Shown here: in pieces, positions 34,199 through 45,945 of the stretch | Layout: every line of letters begins with the position of its first letter | How positions within the stretch are numbered: position 1 is the first letter of the stretch | The notes under the pieces: model-generated | What the model saw: only the letters and a program-made list of their open reading frames with translations | Told to the model about the DNA's origin: nothing | Databases searched by the model: none | Position numbers and translations under genes: made by a program | Source of the DNA: Owenia fusiformis | Taxonomy: Eukaryota; Annelida; Polychaeta; Sabellida; Oweniidae | Reading direction: 5' to 3' | Length of the DNA: 64,000 nucleotides | Assembly: GCA_903813345.2 (NCBI GenBank) | Contig: CAIIXF020000005.1 | Span: forward strand, 5,177,375-5,241,374

Positions 34199-35213
34199 TG
34201 TAGTGGTGGCTTAAAGTGGCTAGTATGATATGCGATATGCGTCACATAAGATCATCTTAGATTTAAAATGGTTTATTGTAATCAGCCAGACATAGACACA
34301 CAGACAGACAGCCTGTAAAAGTACAAATTACAACATTTTGGGTATGGATAAAATTACCAATGCAGAAATAGAATACGTAACATATCATCCCTGAATCAAC
34401 ACACAATTACATAAAAGTGGTTATAAATAGCTTAGATATTTGGCATTGAACATTGTGCATATGCGCATTTCAAACAACAATGTGCATTTCAATGACCATC
34501 TACATTATGCAGAATAAGCTAGAAATATATACCATTATTACATAAATGACCAAATGTATCCTGTGAATACAATTATCTCTAATATAGAAGCAATTACGCT
34601 ATCTTATATGAGAAAATGAGAAATGCAATATAAATGCAATATTCAAAGTGAAATGCATATTCTCTAAAATATATATGCTTACCCTATGGGCTAACTGTAT
34701 ACAGCTGTGGTTGATTGGATGGTTGATTGATATGTATCTGCTATAACATTGTTGCCTTGAATAAAGTAATACCCAAAATGTAAATGTCTGTTTACAAAAT
34801 ATAGATTTTGTTCACAAAGTTGACAAGTTTCTAAAATTACAATTTCAAGTTCATATTTCTATCGAAACATCTAATAATTTATATGTACATGAACCTTGTA
34901 ATATCTACTTTATGAATATGAATGTAATTAATCTCTAGGGTTATTATATCAATTAGAAATATTACAAAATATGGGATAATTTCTCACCAAGTCTTCCTCC
35001 ATTATGTGTTTATCCAATCAACAAATCTGATTGGTTGAAAAGTAAAAAGGTGGGAAAAAAGTACGCCAAATTATTAGGGAGCATACAATATTGCATAATA
35101 AATGAGAGCAATTGGCGAAAAAAGTACGCCAAATTATTATGGAGCATACAATATTGTATAATTAATGAGAGCAATTGATGCTTAAAAATGAACAGTTAAA
35201 TACCCTATTTACA
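34199..35213 (-). repeat. 5' LTR of the Gypsy element
   Basis: 1015 bp, the partner of 26666-27680. Transcription would run leftward from here through gag and pol. The U3/R/U5 borders cannot be placed by eye. Confidence 0.92.
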
Positions 35214-35822
35214 TAAGCATATTACGCTTTGCATACATTAGGAATACAGCTTTAGCTTTTAAAATCATTGCTTCATCATTGTCTGATTTGAAAGTTTGAA
35301 ATATAATGTCATCATTACCAATTCTAAATAAATTAAGAAGTGCAACTCTTTCCGCATCTATGGAATTGCAGAAACGTAAAAATTGATCCAATGTTTCTAT
35401 TTCGCCAGTATCACATATATTACATTTCCTGTCACCCCATTTTTATTTCCATTAAGTGTTTGATTCATAAGCAAATTGACCATTAATTTGCAATATTTTA
35501 AATCACTAGGGTATTTGAAACTGAGTGCCCACCATTTAAGTGGCTGGGCAAAGCATTTTACACTTACATACAAATGTGTTGCACTTTTTATAGCACATTT
35601 AATCATAAACGTTGCATTTTGGCTTTGACGTAGCCTAGCTAAAACTAATATTCGCCATATTCCCTTTGATGGGTAGACACCTGTGTTTATCATATTAGTT
35701 GCAGCATCTAAAAGATTAAATCTGCTTAAAACATTCCATATTGTATTAAGTGGTGACGCAGCACCACCGTGACCATTATATTGGAATTCCGTAGCTCGAT
35801 AAAGAAAGACCTGCTTATACAT
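35214..35822 (-). pseudogene. LINE C-terminal fragment, minus strand, frameshifted
   Basis: Two frames together cover the C-terminal part of a LINE polyprotein: 35822 to about 35430, then 35430 to 35214. Joining the frames puts CNIC, a spacer and a later FC into a zinc-finger-like block followed by DQFLRF...AERVALLNLF. At least one frameshift lies near 35430. The copy lacks RT and endonuclease. Its 3' tail was displaced to 26603-26665 by the Gypsy insertion. Confidence 0.6.
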
Positions 35823-36596
35823 ATTTTTAATAATGGTAATATGATAATTACATTTGAAAACAAACTTTTCAATCCAATTGAGATTAGAGGCGATGATGAG
35901 GACACACCAGGTTATGATGATATTTCTTATGATTATATGTCAAAATGTGATTATCTTACCCTGACTGAACTGAATAACTCAATGAATGCCAAGAATTTAT
36001 TAGACATGTCTCTTATACATAGCAATATACGCAGTTTATCAGCAAACCAATGGAAATTAACAAACATGATTTCTGCTATTGACAAGACCATTTCAGTAAT
36101 AGCACTTTCAGAAACATGGCTCTATAAGGACCAGGAATCATATTTTTCCAAATTTTTGAATTACAATGGTCACTTTAAATCACGCAACACGAGAGGAGGT
36201 GGGGTAGGCATTTATGTTCATAATTCCATGACTATTATTGAAAGACCAGAGGCCTCATTATCATCTGGTCGCAAATAGTTGCGTTGCGTCTGCGATGCGA
36301 TTGCGATCGCAATTCGTAACGCATGCGATGCGTGATATTTTCAATTGAGCGCAATCGCAGACGCAAAGCAATCGCAAAACAATTAAAACATAAGTTGCGA
36401 TCGCAAGTCTAGAGTGTATTTTGGCGCGAAATTTAAAAGGACACTGGCGCTCGTTTTTGACATTGATTGATTGAAATTGATAGAAATCCAATAATTGATA
36501 TGATTTGATTGGTTGCGCATGCATTACACTTGTGCAAGACATAAGTGCGCCAAAATGCAAATCGATTTACATTGAACAGACGGTAGTCGAAGAAAC

Positions 36597-36788
36597 ATGT
36601 CGAGGGCAAGGAATTGGACAAATGATGAACAAGAATTATTAGTATCTCTCATTGAGAAGGATGCAAATATTCTTTTGGCACCACTTAGCTGTCAAATAAC
36701 AATACATTCACAGGATAGTTGCTGGGCAAGGGTAGCTGAAGAAATAAGTTCACTTGGTGTGGAAATGAGGAATAGAAAAAACGTTATG
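36597..36788 (+). pseudogene. Harbinger Myb/SANT-like DNA-binding protein, N-terminal part
   Basis: Begins MSRARNWTNDEQELLVSLIE and has the later Trp of SCWARVAEEISSLG, the tryptophan-spaced helices of Myb/SANT-like domains found in Harbinger-encoded partner proteins. The frame then reaches a stop at GTAAGT, which could equally be a splice donor. No further exon was recognised. Confidence 0.6.
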
Positions 36789-37451
36789 TAAGTCACACAT
36801 CACTGAAAATAAATAACTGTCAAAACGGGAAGTTGTCATGTTACTGAAACTAACTGAAATAAAATGAACTTTTAGTCGTTGTTGTATGTGTTCTACAATG
36901 CTTCTATCTAAAATATGTCAACATAATTTTTCAACAGACAATGAAAAGATAACAGCTAATGAGTTTTCTATTTGGTGGTGTATATTTTACATTTTATACA
37001 CATGCAAGAAAAGTTGTGGGTTCCATATCGATATATGTTTAAATATGTCTCCAGTGTATTGCATTTATTTTCCTTTGGAACAAAATATGAAACACGTCTT
37101 TTGCATTGTGATCAAAGCAAATCATGTTTGAATCAGGGTCGGGATGAAAATGTGAAAATCTACAATTTTGAGACGAACTCTCATTTCAAATTGAAAATCT
37201 AACTCTTTCCGACGAGTCAACTTCAATGCGATGGGTGATGCTTGATTAACAGATACAGAGTACATGTCTATGTAAAAAAGAAAATCGTGCTTTTTCATTT
37301 TTAAACTATTAAACTTAACAACTCAGTAATTTGCAGTGATATGCATTTATTCTATTATGTAGAATTAACAACGTTTCTATTCATATTCAAACTCGATCAA
37401 ATAAAATGTCTTTAATATTTAATCTATATCTGGGAACATGGTAGAGATCAT

Positions 37452-37721
37452 TCAGAAAAACGAGCACCTCAAATACTGTACAAAGATACCACAGGAGTTC
37501 AACCATTGTTTTAACAAATCTTCAAAAAGGTTTATGACCTCTATTAACAATGCCCTCGGCATTCTGTATCTCTGGAGCAGCTCGATGTCATTTGGTGAAT
37601 CGAGTGGGTTAAACCTATCTCGAAATACTCTTCGGCCAATACGATTGTGGTGATCCAGAATGAAATGAAACATCTTGGTGTTCTTGTACTTTTGCAGACG
37701 ATGTAGGTGAGGTACATACAC
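37452..37721 (-). pseudogene. Harbinger (HARBI1-like) transposase remnant, N-terminal part
   Basis: The 89-codon frame contains RDRFNPLDSPNDIELLQRYR followed by MPRALLIEVINLFEDLL. This matches the N-terminal region of HARBI1/PIF transposases (DRF...L...YxxPR). The DDE catalytic domain is absent from the element, so the transposase is truncated. Confidence 0.65.
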
Positions 37722-40700
37722 TAGGAATACTCAGAACATTAGTGTAGTAGTGGCAAGATTAATTCACCAAACAAGCTTTATTACTAGCGAGATAAATATT
37801 TAATTGGCGAAAATCCTATGCTCCAAAGAGCACGAAATATTGCAGGCACCAATCTAAGACGTATACAGTATGTGATGCGTTCGCAATATTTAGAAACAAA
37901 CGTGATTTTTAAGGATTTGCAGGCTCAATTAAATGTATATTTTAATCATATTAAATAAATAAAATTGAACAATTTCTTCGATACTATTGATTAATAATTA
38001 ACAGGTATTGAAATATCCGATATAAAACACCACAAAATATCCATTAACATAGATAAAATAACGCTCAAAGATGAACTAGATTTGCGATTTGATTTGCGAC
38101 AGGGTAAACGTCGTCGCAACTTTTTGTTTAGTTGCGATCGATCAGAAAATCGATAACTTTGCGTCAGACTTGCGATGCGATGGAATGATAATAACATTTT
38201 TGGGAAATAGTTGCGTTGCGATGTCTTGCGATGCGATTCGCATGCGATTTTGCGTTGCGACCAGATGATAATGAGGCCTCTGATCTCAAATTTAACAATA
38301 ATGACTGTGATGTGATAACTATTGAGATTGTTATAGAAAACAGCAAAAATGTATTATTCACTTGTTTATATAAGCCGCCTAATGTTGATGTTGAAGATTT
38401 CAATAATGATCTCAACACTTATCTATCTCAACTTTCATTGGAGAATAAATTTGCTATGTCACTGGTGACTTTAATATTGACTTATTTAAAGTAGCTCAGC
38501 ATATTCCTACACAGAATTTTTATAATATAATGACTTCATTTAACCTAGTTCCTCTGATCTACAAAGCAACAAGAGTCACATCAACTTCTGCCACACTTAT
38601 TGATAACATATTTACAAATGACTCTAAGGCAGACTCATGTGGTATAATTTTTAACGATATTTCAGACCATTTTCCTGTTTATGCCTCTTGTAAAAAACAT
38701 GTTAATAGAATAAAAAACATCAAAGTCCAACAGCGAAAATATACTGACCCAAATATTCAACTATTTAAAGAATTACTTTCAAGTGAAAATTGGAATGAGG
38801 TTATAAGTAATAATGATTCTAATGCATCATATAATATATTTGAAGATATTTTAACTAAACACTATGATAGATGCTTTCCTCTTAAAACTACTATAAAAAG
38901 GATCTATAATAATAATAACAAACCCTGGGTCACTTCTGCCATTCTTTCTTCCATCAGGAACAAAAGCAAATTATATAAAAAGGTCCTTAGAAATCCTTCC
39001 CAACCAAATAAAATCAATTACAAAACTTATGCAAAAACCTTAAAGAGAATAATTAAAAACTCTCAGAAAATGTACTACAACAATAGATTTCAAAAAACCC
39101 AAGGTAATATTAAAGCTAACTGGCAAATTTTAAATGAATTACTTCAAAGGAAAAATAAATCAACCAATATTTCTGAATCTTTTCTTCACAATAACATTGA
39201 AATTACAGACAAACAGCAAATTGCAAATCAATTCAACAACTTTTTTTCAACTGTAGGTGAGAATCTTGCTTCAAAAATCCCCAAATCAAAAAAGAACCCA
39301 CTTGATTTCATGCAGAACTTAGGTCAAACAGAATCTACTCTATTTCTTAATCCAATATCTCATGATGAAATCCAAACTGAAATAAATAATCTGAAAAATT
39401 CAGCTGCTGGTTTTGATGACTTTAAGCCGTTTGTCATAAAGGAGTGTGGTAACACACTCTTACAGCCCCTTTTGCATATATTTAATCTATCGTTTAGCAG
39501 TGGTATATTTCCAGATCATTTAAAAGCCGCCAAAGTCATTCCAATATATAAAAAAGATAATGACAAATTATTTACAAATTATCGCCCCATTTCTGTCCTT
39601 CCTGTATTCTCTAAATTACTTGAAAAATTAATGCATAGGAGATTTTCTACTTTTATTGACAAAATGGAAATTTTATATTCTAATCAATTTGGATTTAGAG
39701 AAAAGAAGTCAACTTTTATGGCTGTTCTAAATTTTGTTGAAAAAATAAGAAAATCTATTGATCTCGGAGAATACTCAATTGGCCTATTTTTAGATTTTTC
39801 CAAGGCATTTGACACTATCGACCATGAAATTCTTTTTCAAAAATTATATTTTTATGGTATACGTGGCGTATCACTTGATTTGGTAAAAAGTTATTTCAAA
39901 AATAGAATTCAAAGAACTTCATACAAAGATGTTATTTCTGAGCCAAATACCATTAACTGTGGAATCCCTCAAGGCTCCATACTAGGTCCCCTTTTCTTCA
40001 TTGTTTATATTAATGACATATACTTATCATCCCCAAGGTTATTTTTTGTTCTTTTTGCAGATGACACTAATATATTGATAAATGGCAAGAATCTAAATGA
40101 ACTCAATGATATATTGAACACCGAGCTAAAACATATTGAAGAATGGCTGGTGACTAATAGACTTTCTATAAACATTTCTAAAACCAAATACATCATTTTC
40201 ACGTCAAGACAGAAGCACTATGATCCAAGTAACTTCAAAATATATCTCAATGACAATAAACTCGAACAAGTTTCAAAGATCAGTTTTTTAGGCATTATAA
40301 TTGACCAACATTTGACATGGAAAGATCACATATCTTCAGTTAATATGAAAATTTCAAGGACCATAGGTATTTTGTACAAGATTAAGCATATCTTAAAAAT
40401 TCAAGGGTTTACAAGTATTTACTACTCCTTGATCTATTCATATCTAATATATGGTAATCTTGTTTGGGGGGATGCAAATCCTACATCAATAAATCCACTT
40501 CACTTGTCCCAGAAAAGGTTTGTACGTCTTGCAACAAATAGAGCACATTCCTCTCCACTTTTTGAAATGTTAAAACTTATTACTATTTTTGACATTAATA
40601 AGCAAGCGAAATGTATATTTATGTTCAAATGGAAAAATGACTTAGATAACTATAGGAGTATATACCCTCGTCTCTTTACAACAGTTCATGAAAGAAATCC

Positions 40701-41405
40701 TTATAACACCAGGAATAGAATGACCTATGATCAACCTAAATTTCGCACAAATTATGGTAAATCATCTATATCCATTTCAGTACCCCAGCTTTGGAACAAA
40801 TTACCAGAAAGACTTAAACAAATAAAAAGCCTCTATTCATTTAAAAGAGAACTTAAAAAACTATTTTTGGAAACATACTAACTCAATTGATATTTTGCTG
40901 TCTCTTTATCATGCCCCTCATCATGCTTCCTCTCGTGTATGCTCTTTTGGATGCTCTTTTGGTTTCTTCGAAGAACAAAACTGCTCTCAATATGATTGCT
41001 CAGTATATCTGACCCATATGGTAACATTTCAATCACATACAGTTATGTTATTTTTGTGTTTTTTTGTTGTTGTTTGTTTTTTACTAAACTGACTTATATT
41101 TCCTATAAGCTCTGCTGTACCCCCTGATTTTGCCTCTGTTCCAAATAATGTTCAAACTACATTGTAAGTATATTTGCACTCATTGGTATGATTGTATTCA
41201 AAAACACTTTTGACATTATGCAAAAACGTTATCTCATTTGGTCTATTATGATGTGGTGTGACAAACCAATACTTTCGTTCAAATAGATGAATACATAGGC
41301 AGGTCCCCAACTGCATTTAATAGGTATGACAACACACATGTATTATTTTTGCCAAATATTGGGAATATACACTTTTTAAAGTGTCACCCAGTTCATATAT
41401 TGATA

Positions 41406-42699
41406 CGACGTCAGATACTGTACATCGCGGCATTTTACTGCATTTTTAAAGCGTACTTACTTTTAAAACCGCAATATCTCGACAGCAAAAACATATTTTT
41501 CTACAATTTTTCGTCATCAGTTGAACACGCATGTCCATGAAATATTTTGCCTATCAGAATTCCAAATAACTGATTTGGGACTTTTTAAATGAGAATCACG
41601 CAAGCCGTATTATGCGACTTTCTATGCTAAAACCGGGTGTCGACTGTAACATTTTGAAGAAAAGTGATTTTAATTTTAAACGAAAAATGAAGATAACTTT
41701 TTCATTTCCCAACGGATCTTTCTCAAATTTTCACAATATTTAAATTCACCATTTTGGAAAAGACAAACAAACAATGCTAACTTAACGCTTATATTTATGC
41801 AAAAAAAGTGTCGACAGGCAGAATTTCGTATCAACGAGATATATATTTTGATCAATTAAACATTAAATCGTTTGAAAGGTGAATTATTCTTTTTTGATTC
41901 CTGAAAGGCATATCATATTCTATATTTTTATCAAAAAACTATATCATTTCGATTAAAATTCAGTCTGTAAGAAGTATAAATTGAAAGAAATATGAAGTGA
42001 AGCCATGTGAAAAATTCACAAAATTACGTTTCATTTTTTGAGTTCAAATATTTCTAATTAAGGGATAAACATTCAAAACTTTCCAATGTTTCAGCATGTT
42101 CTTTTAAATATACCCCTTACTACATACAATTAATTTCATTTAATTTGAACCAGTATATATTGAGATAAACATCGTTTTATCACCGCAACCCCAAGTGAAG
42201 CCTTTACAAAATAAGACGTTACGCCGTTAGCGTATTATATGTTCTCCTTTATTATTCATTGCTTTAAATAAATAAAACTAAATACTCGAGTTAAAATAAA
42301 TTACAAATAATGCATTTAACAATCCTTAATATCTTCCCGTCTGTGTTTATCAGTTGAATATGACAAAGGGCATTGTGAAAGAGTCTAGAAAGGCGGTGCG
42401 ACAACGAGAGCGCAGGGCCGAAAAGCGCGACAAAGAAGAAAACGGGTAGGGTTTGAAATGTCTACTTTCTGGTGATTCTAATTCTGTATATCGTGACACA
42501 ACCTTTTTGAATATAGAATTGTATTGAAGCGCACATTAATCTGAATAAAACTTGATGTTTTTAAGAAGATTCCACGAATATTAAAACGTTTGCAATTACT
42601 TGGAGGAGCATTGCGCATATTTATCGCGTAAATCTTTGCATTTTGTCGGTAAAATGAACAATTACACTGTTACGCCGTGATGTACAGTATCTGACGTCG
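41406..42699. mobile_element. TIR element in the LINE 3' region
   Basis: The ends CGACGTCAGATACTGTACAT and ATGTACAGTATCTGACGTCG are inverted for about 25 bp. The flanks (41100-41400 and 42700-42750) plausibly belong to the LINE 3' UTR and its ATAAAC-repeat tail. No transposase domain was seen. One GC-rich exon-like segment lies at 42354-42445. Target duplication not resolved. Confidence 0.6.
42354..42445 (+). other. Exon-like GC-rich segment, Arg/Lys/Glu-rich
   Basis: A pyrimidine-rich acceptor (cttcccgtctgtgtttatcag) precedes it and a GTAGGG donor-like site follows. Between them one frame stays open with ATG at 42360, reading MTKGIVKESRKAVRQ then a highly charged RERRAEKRDKEEN. It is much GC-richer than the DNA around it. 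It could be a transposon-encoded exon with a nuclear localisation signal, or chance. No family recognised. Confidence 0.3.
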
Positions 42700-42750
42700 A
42701 ATCATTGTATTTTGTGTGTATTTCAAATAATAAATAAACATAAACATAAA
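42700..42750 (+). repeat. Probable LINE 3' tail, (ATAAAC)n
   Basis: AAATAATAAATAAACATAAA followed by CATAAAC repeats ends just before sequence shared with other Ly6 units ('acttggctagcgaatactt'). That position fits the 3' end of the plus-strand LINE. Confidence 0.5.
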
Positions 42751-42829
42751 CACTTGGCTAGCGAATACTTAGTGTTTTTAACTTTAATACATAGGTTAGA
42801 TATAACAAATTAAATAATCATTCCAAAAT

Positions 42830-43240
42830 TCCAGTTTGAACTGTTCTACTTAATTATTCATTTTAAAAACCTCCTCACTAATAATGATGAAGGTTTTTTA
42901 TCCGAAAGACCTTGAATCCTAAGTTAGTTGCACGATTTTTTAGAAATAAACAATTAAATAAGTAAATATATATTTATTATATGCGTACTCACCCTTAAAA
43001 ACGAAGTTGAAGCGTTGAAGTAAAACTAGCCTCTTCTGGTCACCTAGTGTTCATTTATTTGCGAATATATTTTCCAAACAAAATAATCTCAGTAAAGTAA
43101 TATTTTGAAAAATAAAATACGAGAGTGCTATTCTCAACACACACACAAAGTAAATGAAGGTTAAATCAGACACCTCCATAATTATAGGTTTTAAGATTTT
43201 GCGATTGGTCGACACTTTTAAAAAACTTAGTCACATATTT
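42830..43240. repeat. Intronic segment of Ly6 unit 2, homologous to 330-720
   Basis: Aligns with gaps to 330-720 on the same strand, ending in the shared block 'agacacctccataattatag'. Together with the body exons it defines a repeated gene unit. Confidence 0.55.
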
Positions 43241-43433
43241 TACTGAGTTACATACATATTATCTTGAAACAGGTATTTATGACGGCTTTTACAACATTTG
43301 TCACAAAAATGAGCATAAGTTAGGTTTGTAATACTGGCATGTTTTAATTAAACGCCGTTCCTGCGGCTGTGTCTGTGTATACATGTCCTGTAAAGAATTA
43401 CGAATTAACTAACATGGGTAAATGAATAATCTA

Positions 43434-45655
43434 TCGGATGTCCCAAAAATGAGACACTTTTTGACAATTATTATCTCCACGGGGATAAGCAAAACGAGGG
43501 TGAAGCCACGGACTGCGACTCGCGTAATTCAAAACGAGATTACAACGCATTATAGCTGAACAATGGCGGTAAGTCCAAACTTAATTTGGAAGGCATGTTA
43601 GGATTTGGGGTAGATTATTGGTTTGGATATTCTACAGAATAGCTAGTATGTTCCAGTCGGTGATCAACATATTCATACTCCACCTGCAATGGCATTCTTG
43701 GTGCTCGGCTGTCCAATAGTTTAGCATGAACACAAATGAATTCGAAATCTGCCACAAAAAATGTAATTTTGTCAATATTTGTCCCTAATATACCGATTTA
43801 AACAAAGGAATCAGAAATGACATCGAATTAATATAATTATTCATGTTCTGTTGTTACAATTACATCTTCGTGTGATATTTGGTAAGCGGAAAACGTACAA
43901 TTACATAGAAAATTGGAACTCAGTGTTTATATCTGAAGCTGAACGCAATCACAGCCAAAGGTAGATAGCACAATGTGTGTACAGGTGTGGCCGAAATGGA
44001 GCAACTTTGGACAAAATTGAATATAAAGGGCTATTTTAATAGACCTACATCGTGTCTCAATCCATTCTGCAAATATATACAAGCTGTCAAATACAGCTGA
44101 AATCATGAATTTATGGTAGCTAGCAATATTGATGGACTGTTGGAAAGATCATCCAAAATTACATTAACTCACCAACTCTCCAATTATTTGATATTTTCCT
44201 GATATCTTAAATACTAGTTAATGTACCCTTCCCCAACAGCTTTTATTGCATCATCAAAAAGTTACTTGTCTCGCATTTCTACTTCTTATAAAAAGTCTCA
44301 CCACTATCCAATTATCTATATATTTAACCCTATCCACAAATTGGTTTGTACACTGTGTTGTAATAAACATATTACGTTGTCATCTTGCGCTCGACTGTTC
44401 TGCCAAATACGCTATTGAATTGCCATATTTCTAGGTCTTTAACGATACAATATAGCAATTTGGGACATTGATTCAGGTAATAGATATATGTTAATCAACG
44501 TAACTTTGAATGATAATCTGGATGCTGACTTTCTTTTCCTGAAACAATAATAGCGTAGGAATATAGTTTACACTATCTTATTTATTTCGTGTTCGCGGCT
44601 GGACTGCGTTGCTTAGAATATCAATGGAGGCTGTGTTGCGTTGTTGAAATAGCTTTGTTTACTGGACTGCGTCCACTATGAAGGCGCAGTTTGAATCTAA
44701 TTTTCTCCTCATGAACACATTCTATTATCAAATCATTTTCACGAATTATACTCGGAGCCTCAACTAACCTTTAGATATCAGAAACGTGTTAAAACTCCTT
44801 TCAAATGTATAGTAAATTAAATAATATGCACATATTTTACAGGTAAGATCAGAACTTTGCTACTGTTTTAGCTTGATCTGGACAACTGCTTATTTTCTTA
44901 TCTACAGACCAACAGTAGATACAGAGTAATATTTTGGTCACCGATTAGACACTACGATAGCATTTAAAATTCCTAGATTTCTCTATTTTGTCGAAAGAAG
45001 CAGAAGGCACTGTTGGATGTCCCTCCATTTTGGCGCTGGGCTGCGGTGTAAAGTTACGCGAGTCGCAGTCCGTGGCTTCGCCCTCGTTTTGCTTATCCCG
45101 TGATCTCGGCAACCGATGAACCAAATTCACCAAGATTTGTACAAAGTAGCCAAAGAGTATCGAGGCACTAGAGGGCAACAGGGCATCCTCTGCTAGTGAC
45201 ATGAATATGTAAGATATTGGTTTCATATTATCTGTGTATTTTAGAATTATTGACAGTATGTCAAAATAGCCAATATCAATGTAAAAGTCGCTTATCAATC
45301 CATTTCCAAGCAAAAATACTTTTCCGTATCTATTCTAACAATATCATCTCCAATGAATTTTGAGAATGAATCGGATTTTGGATATTTGGGATGAATGAAA
45401 AGAATCACACATCACTCGGCTCCTATCGAACGCAGCGAAGCCCGAGCGTGCGAAGAAGAGGTATGTCAGGTCCGGTATGGGAATTTTTGACTTGCTATTT
45501 TGAATTTCATAGTTCTTACAGAATATTTTCTTGATCTTAATAATATATTTTCAACTTAGACTCTCAGGCTATTTTGTACAGATTTTCAGTAAATTTGGTT
45601 TATCAGTTGCCGAGATAATAATTGTCAAAAAGTGTCTCATTTTTGGGACATCCGA
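43434..45655. mobile_element. Mariner-type MITE (TA target), split by a nested element
   Basis: The ends TCGGATGTCCCAAAAATGAG and CTCATTTTTGGGACATCCGA are flanked by TA (43432-43433, 45656-45657). The inverted repeats run about 75 bp or more. Removing the nested 43478-45102 element and one ATCTC makes the left arm match the right arm through GACAATTATTATCTCGGCAA. The unsplit element is then about 590 bp. TA target and CCCAAAAATGAGACA ends suggest Tc1/mariner; no transposase. Confidence 0.8.
43478..45102. mobile_element. CAC-ended DNA transposon with 5-bp TSD ATCTC (Transib/RAG-like candidate)
   Basis: Left end CACGGGGATAAGCAAAACGA and right end TCGTTTTGCTTATCCCGTG are inverted. They continue through GAAGCCACGGACTGCGACTC for about 52 bp. 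ATCTC flanks both sides (43473-43477, 45103-45107); that only one copy belongs to the host is shown by the mirror arm of the surrounding MITE. A 5-bp duplication and CAC termini are features of Transib elements, but the heptamer CACGGGG departs from their usual CACWRTG-like form, and no RAG1-like core was found. Inside are ATGGCG followed by GTAAGT (43563) and a 29-codon minus-strand frame starting at about 45034. Confidence 0.7.
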
Positions 45656-45773
45656 TATACTTTCAAATAAAGTGAAAGTTTGGGAAACATTTACTAAATT
45701 GTGGAAGAACTCACAAGCGGATCCTGAAGCTAACAAGAGGGGGGGGGGGCACATTTAAAATCAGATAATAATC

Positions 45774-45945
45774 TGGGCCCCTAAATCCCAAAATTTGGCC
45801 AACATTTCGAAAAATAAGACCCATTCTTTGATACGTTGGCCAAAAAGGCTAAAAAAGGCAAGTCATGCCCGAAAGCCCACTAATTGAGGCCCTACTAATA
45901 AATCTTTGGGCCAAAATATTTTTCTGGACCCACCTAAGGGGGCCA
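45774..45945. repeat. GGCCC-rich short repeat, second copy
   Basis: Diverged copy of 19775-19966: GGGCCCCTAAATCCC start, several GGCC words, ACCCACCTAAGGGGGCC end. Preceded by a run of ten or more G at 45738-45749. Confidence 0.55.

Larger units (their letters stand above)
26666..35213 (-). mobile_element. Full-length Ty3/Gypsy LTR retrotransposon, 8548 bp
   Basis: Two 1015-bp direct repeats (26666-27680 and 34199-35213), with TG...CA ends on each strand, enclose gag and pol on the minus strand. The 4-bp TAAG flanks both sides (26662-26665, 35214-35217) as target duplication. I saw no difference between the LTRs in the parts I compared, so insertion looks recent. Internal order: about 1-kb leader, gag, pol (protease-RT-RNase H-integrase). 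No envelope ORF follows pol. The element sits in the 3' end of a minus-strand LINE, inside the first intron of Ly6 gene 2. Confidence 0.93.
36257..38272. mobile_element. PIF/Harbinger transposon inserted in the LINE
   Basis: The ends are inverted: ATTATCATCTGGTCGCAA and TTGCGACCAGATGATAAT. GAGGCCTC stands on both sides (36249-36256, 38273-38280). Keeping one GAGGCCTC restores the LINE reading frame (...ERPE-ASDLKF...), so the insertion is exact. Both subterminal regions are packed with TTGCG/GCGATGCG words. Inside are a Myb/SANT-like frame (+) and a transposase remnant (-), the usual two Harbinger genes; both are incomplete, so this copy is probably non-autonomous. Confidence 0.85.
35841..40881 (+). 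pseudogene. Nearly full-length CR1/L2-like (Jockey superfamily) LINE ORF2, interrupted
   Basis: The N-terminal endonuclease starts about 35841 (LIHSNIRSL, ALSETWL, GGGVGIYV). At 36257-38272 it is split by a Harbinger element and resumes in frame at 38281 with YKPPN. A one-base frameshift near 38450 precedes GDFNIDL. SDHFPV then completes the apurinic-type endonuclease. The reverse transcriptase (to 40881) has NYRPISVLP, FLDFSKAFDTIDH, GIPQGSILGP and the catalytic FADDTN. The C-terminal region ends in LWNKLPERLKQIKS...FKRELKK. Its 783-codon distal frame is intact. Apart from the insertion and the single frameshift the copy is well preserved. Confidence 0.88.

Noticed and set aside
44945-45313. 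122-codon minus-strand ORF
   Set aside because: It runs through the transposon TIR and out into the surrounding MITE, so it cannot be one gene.
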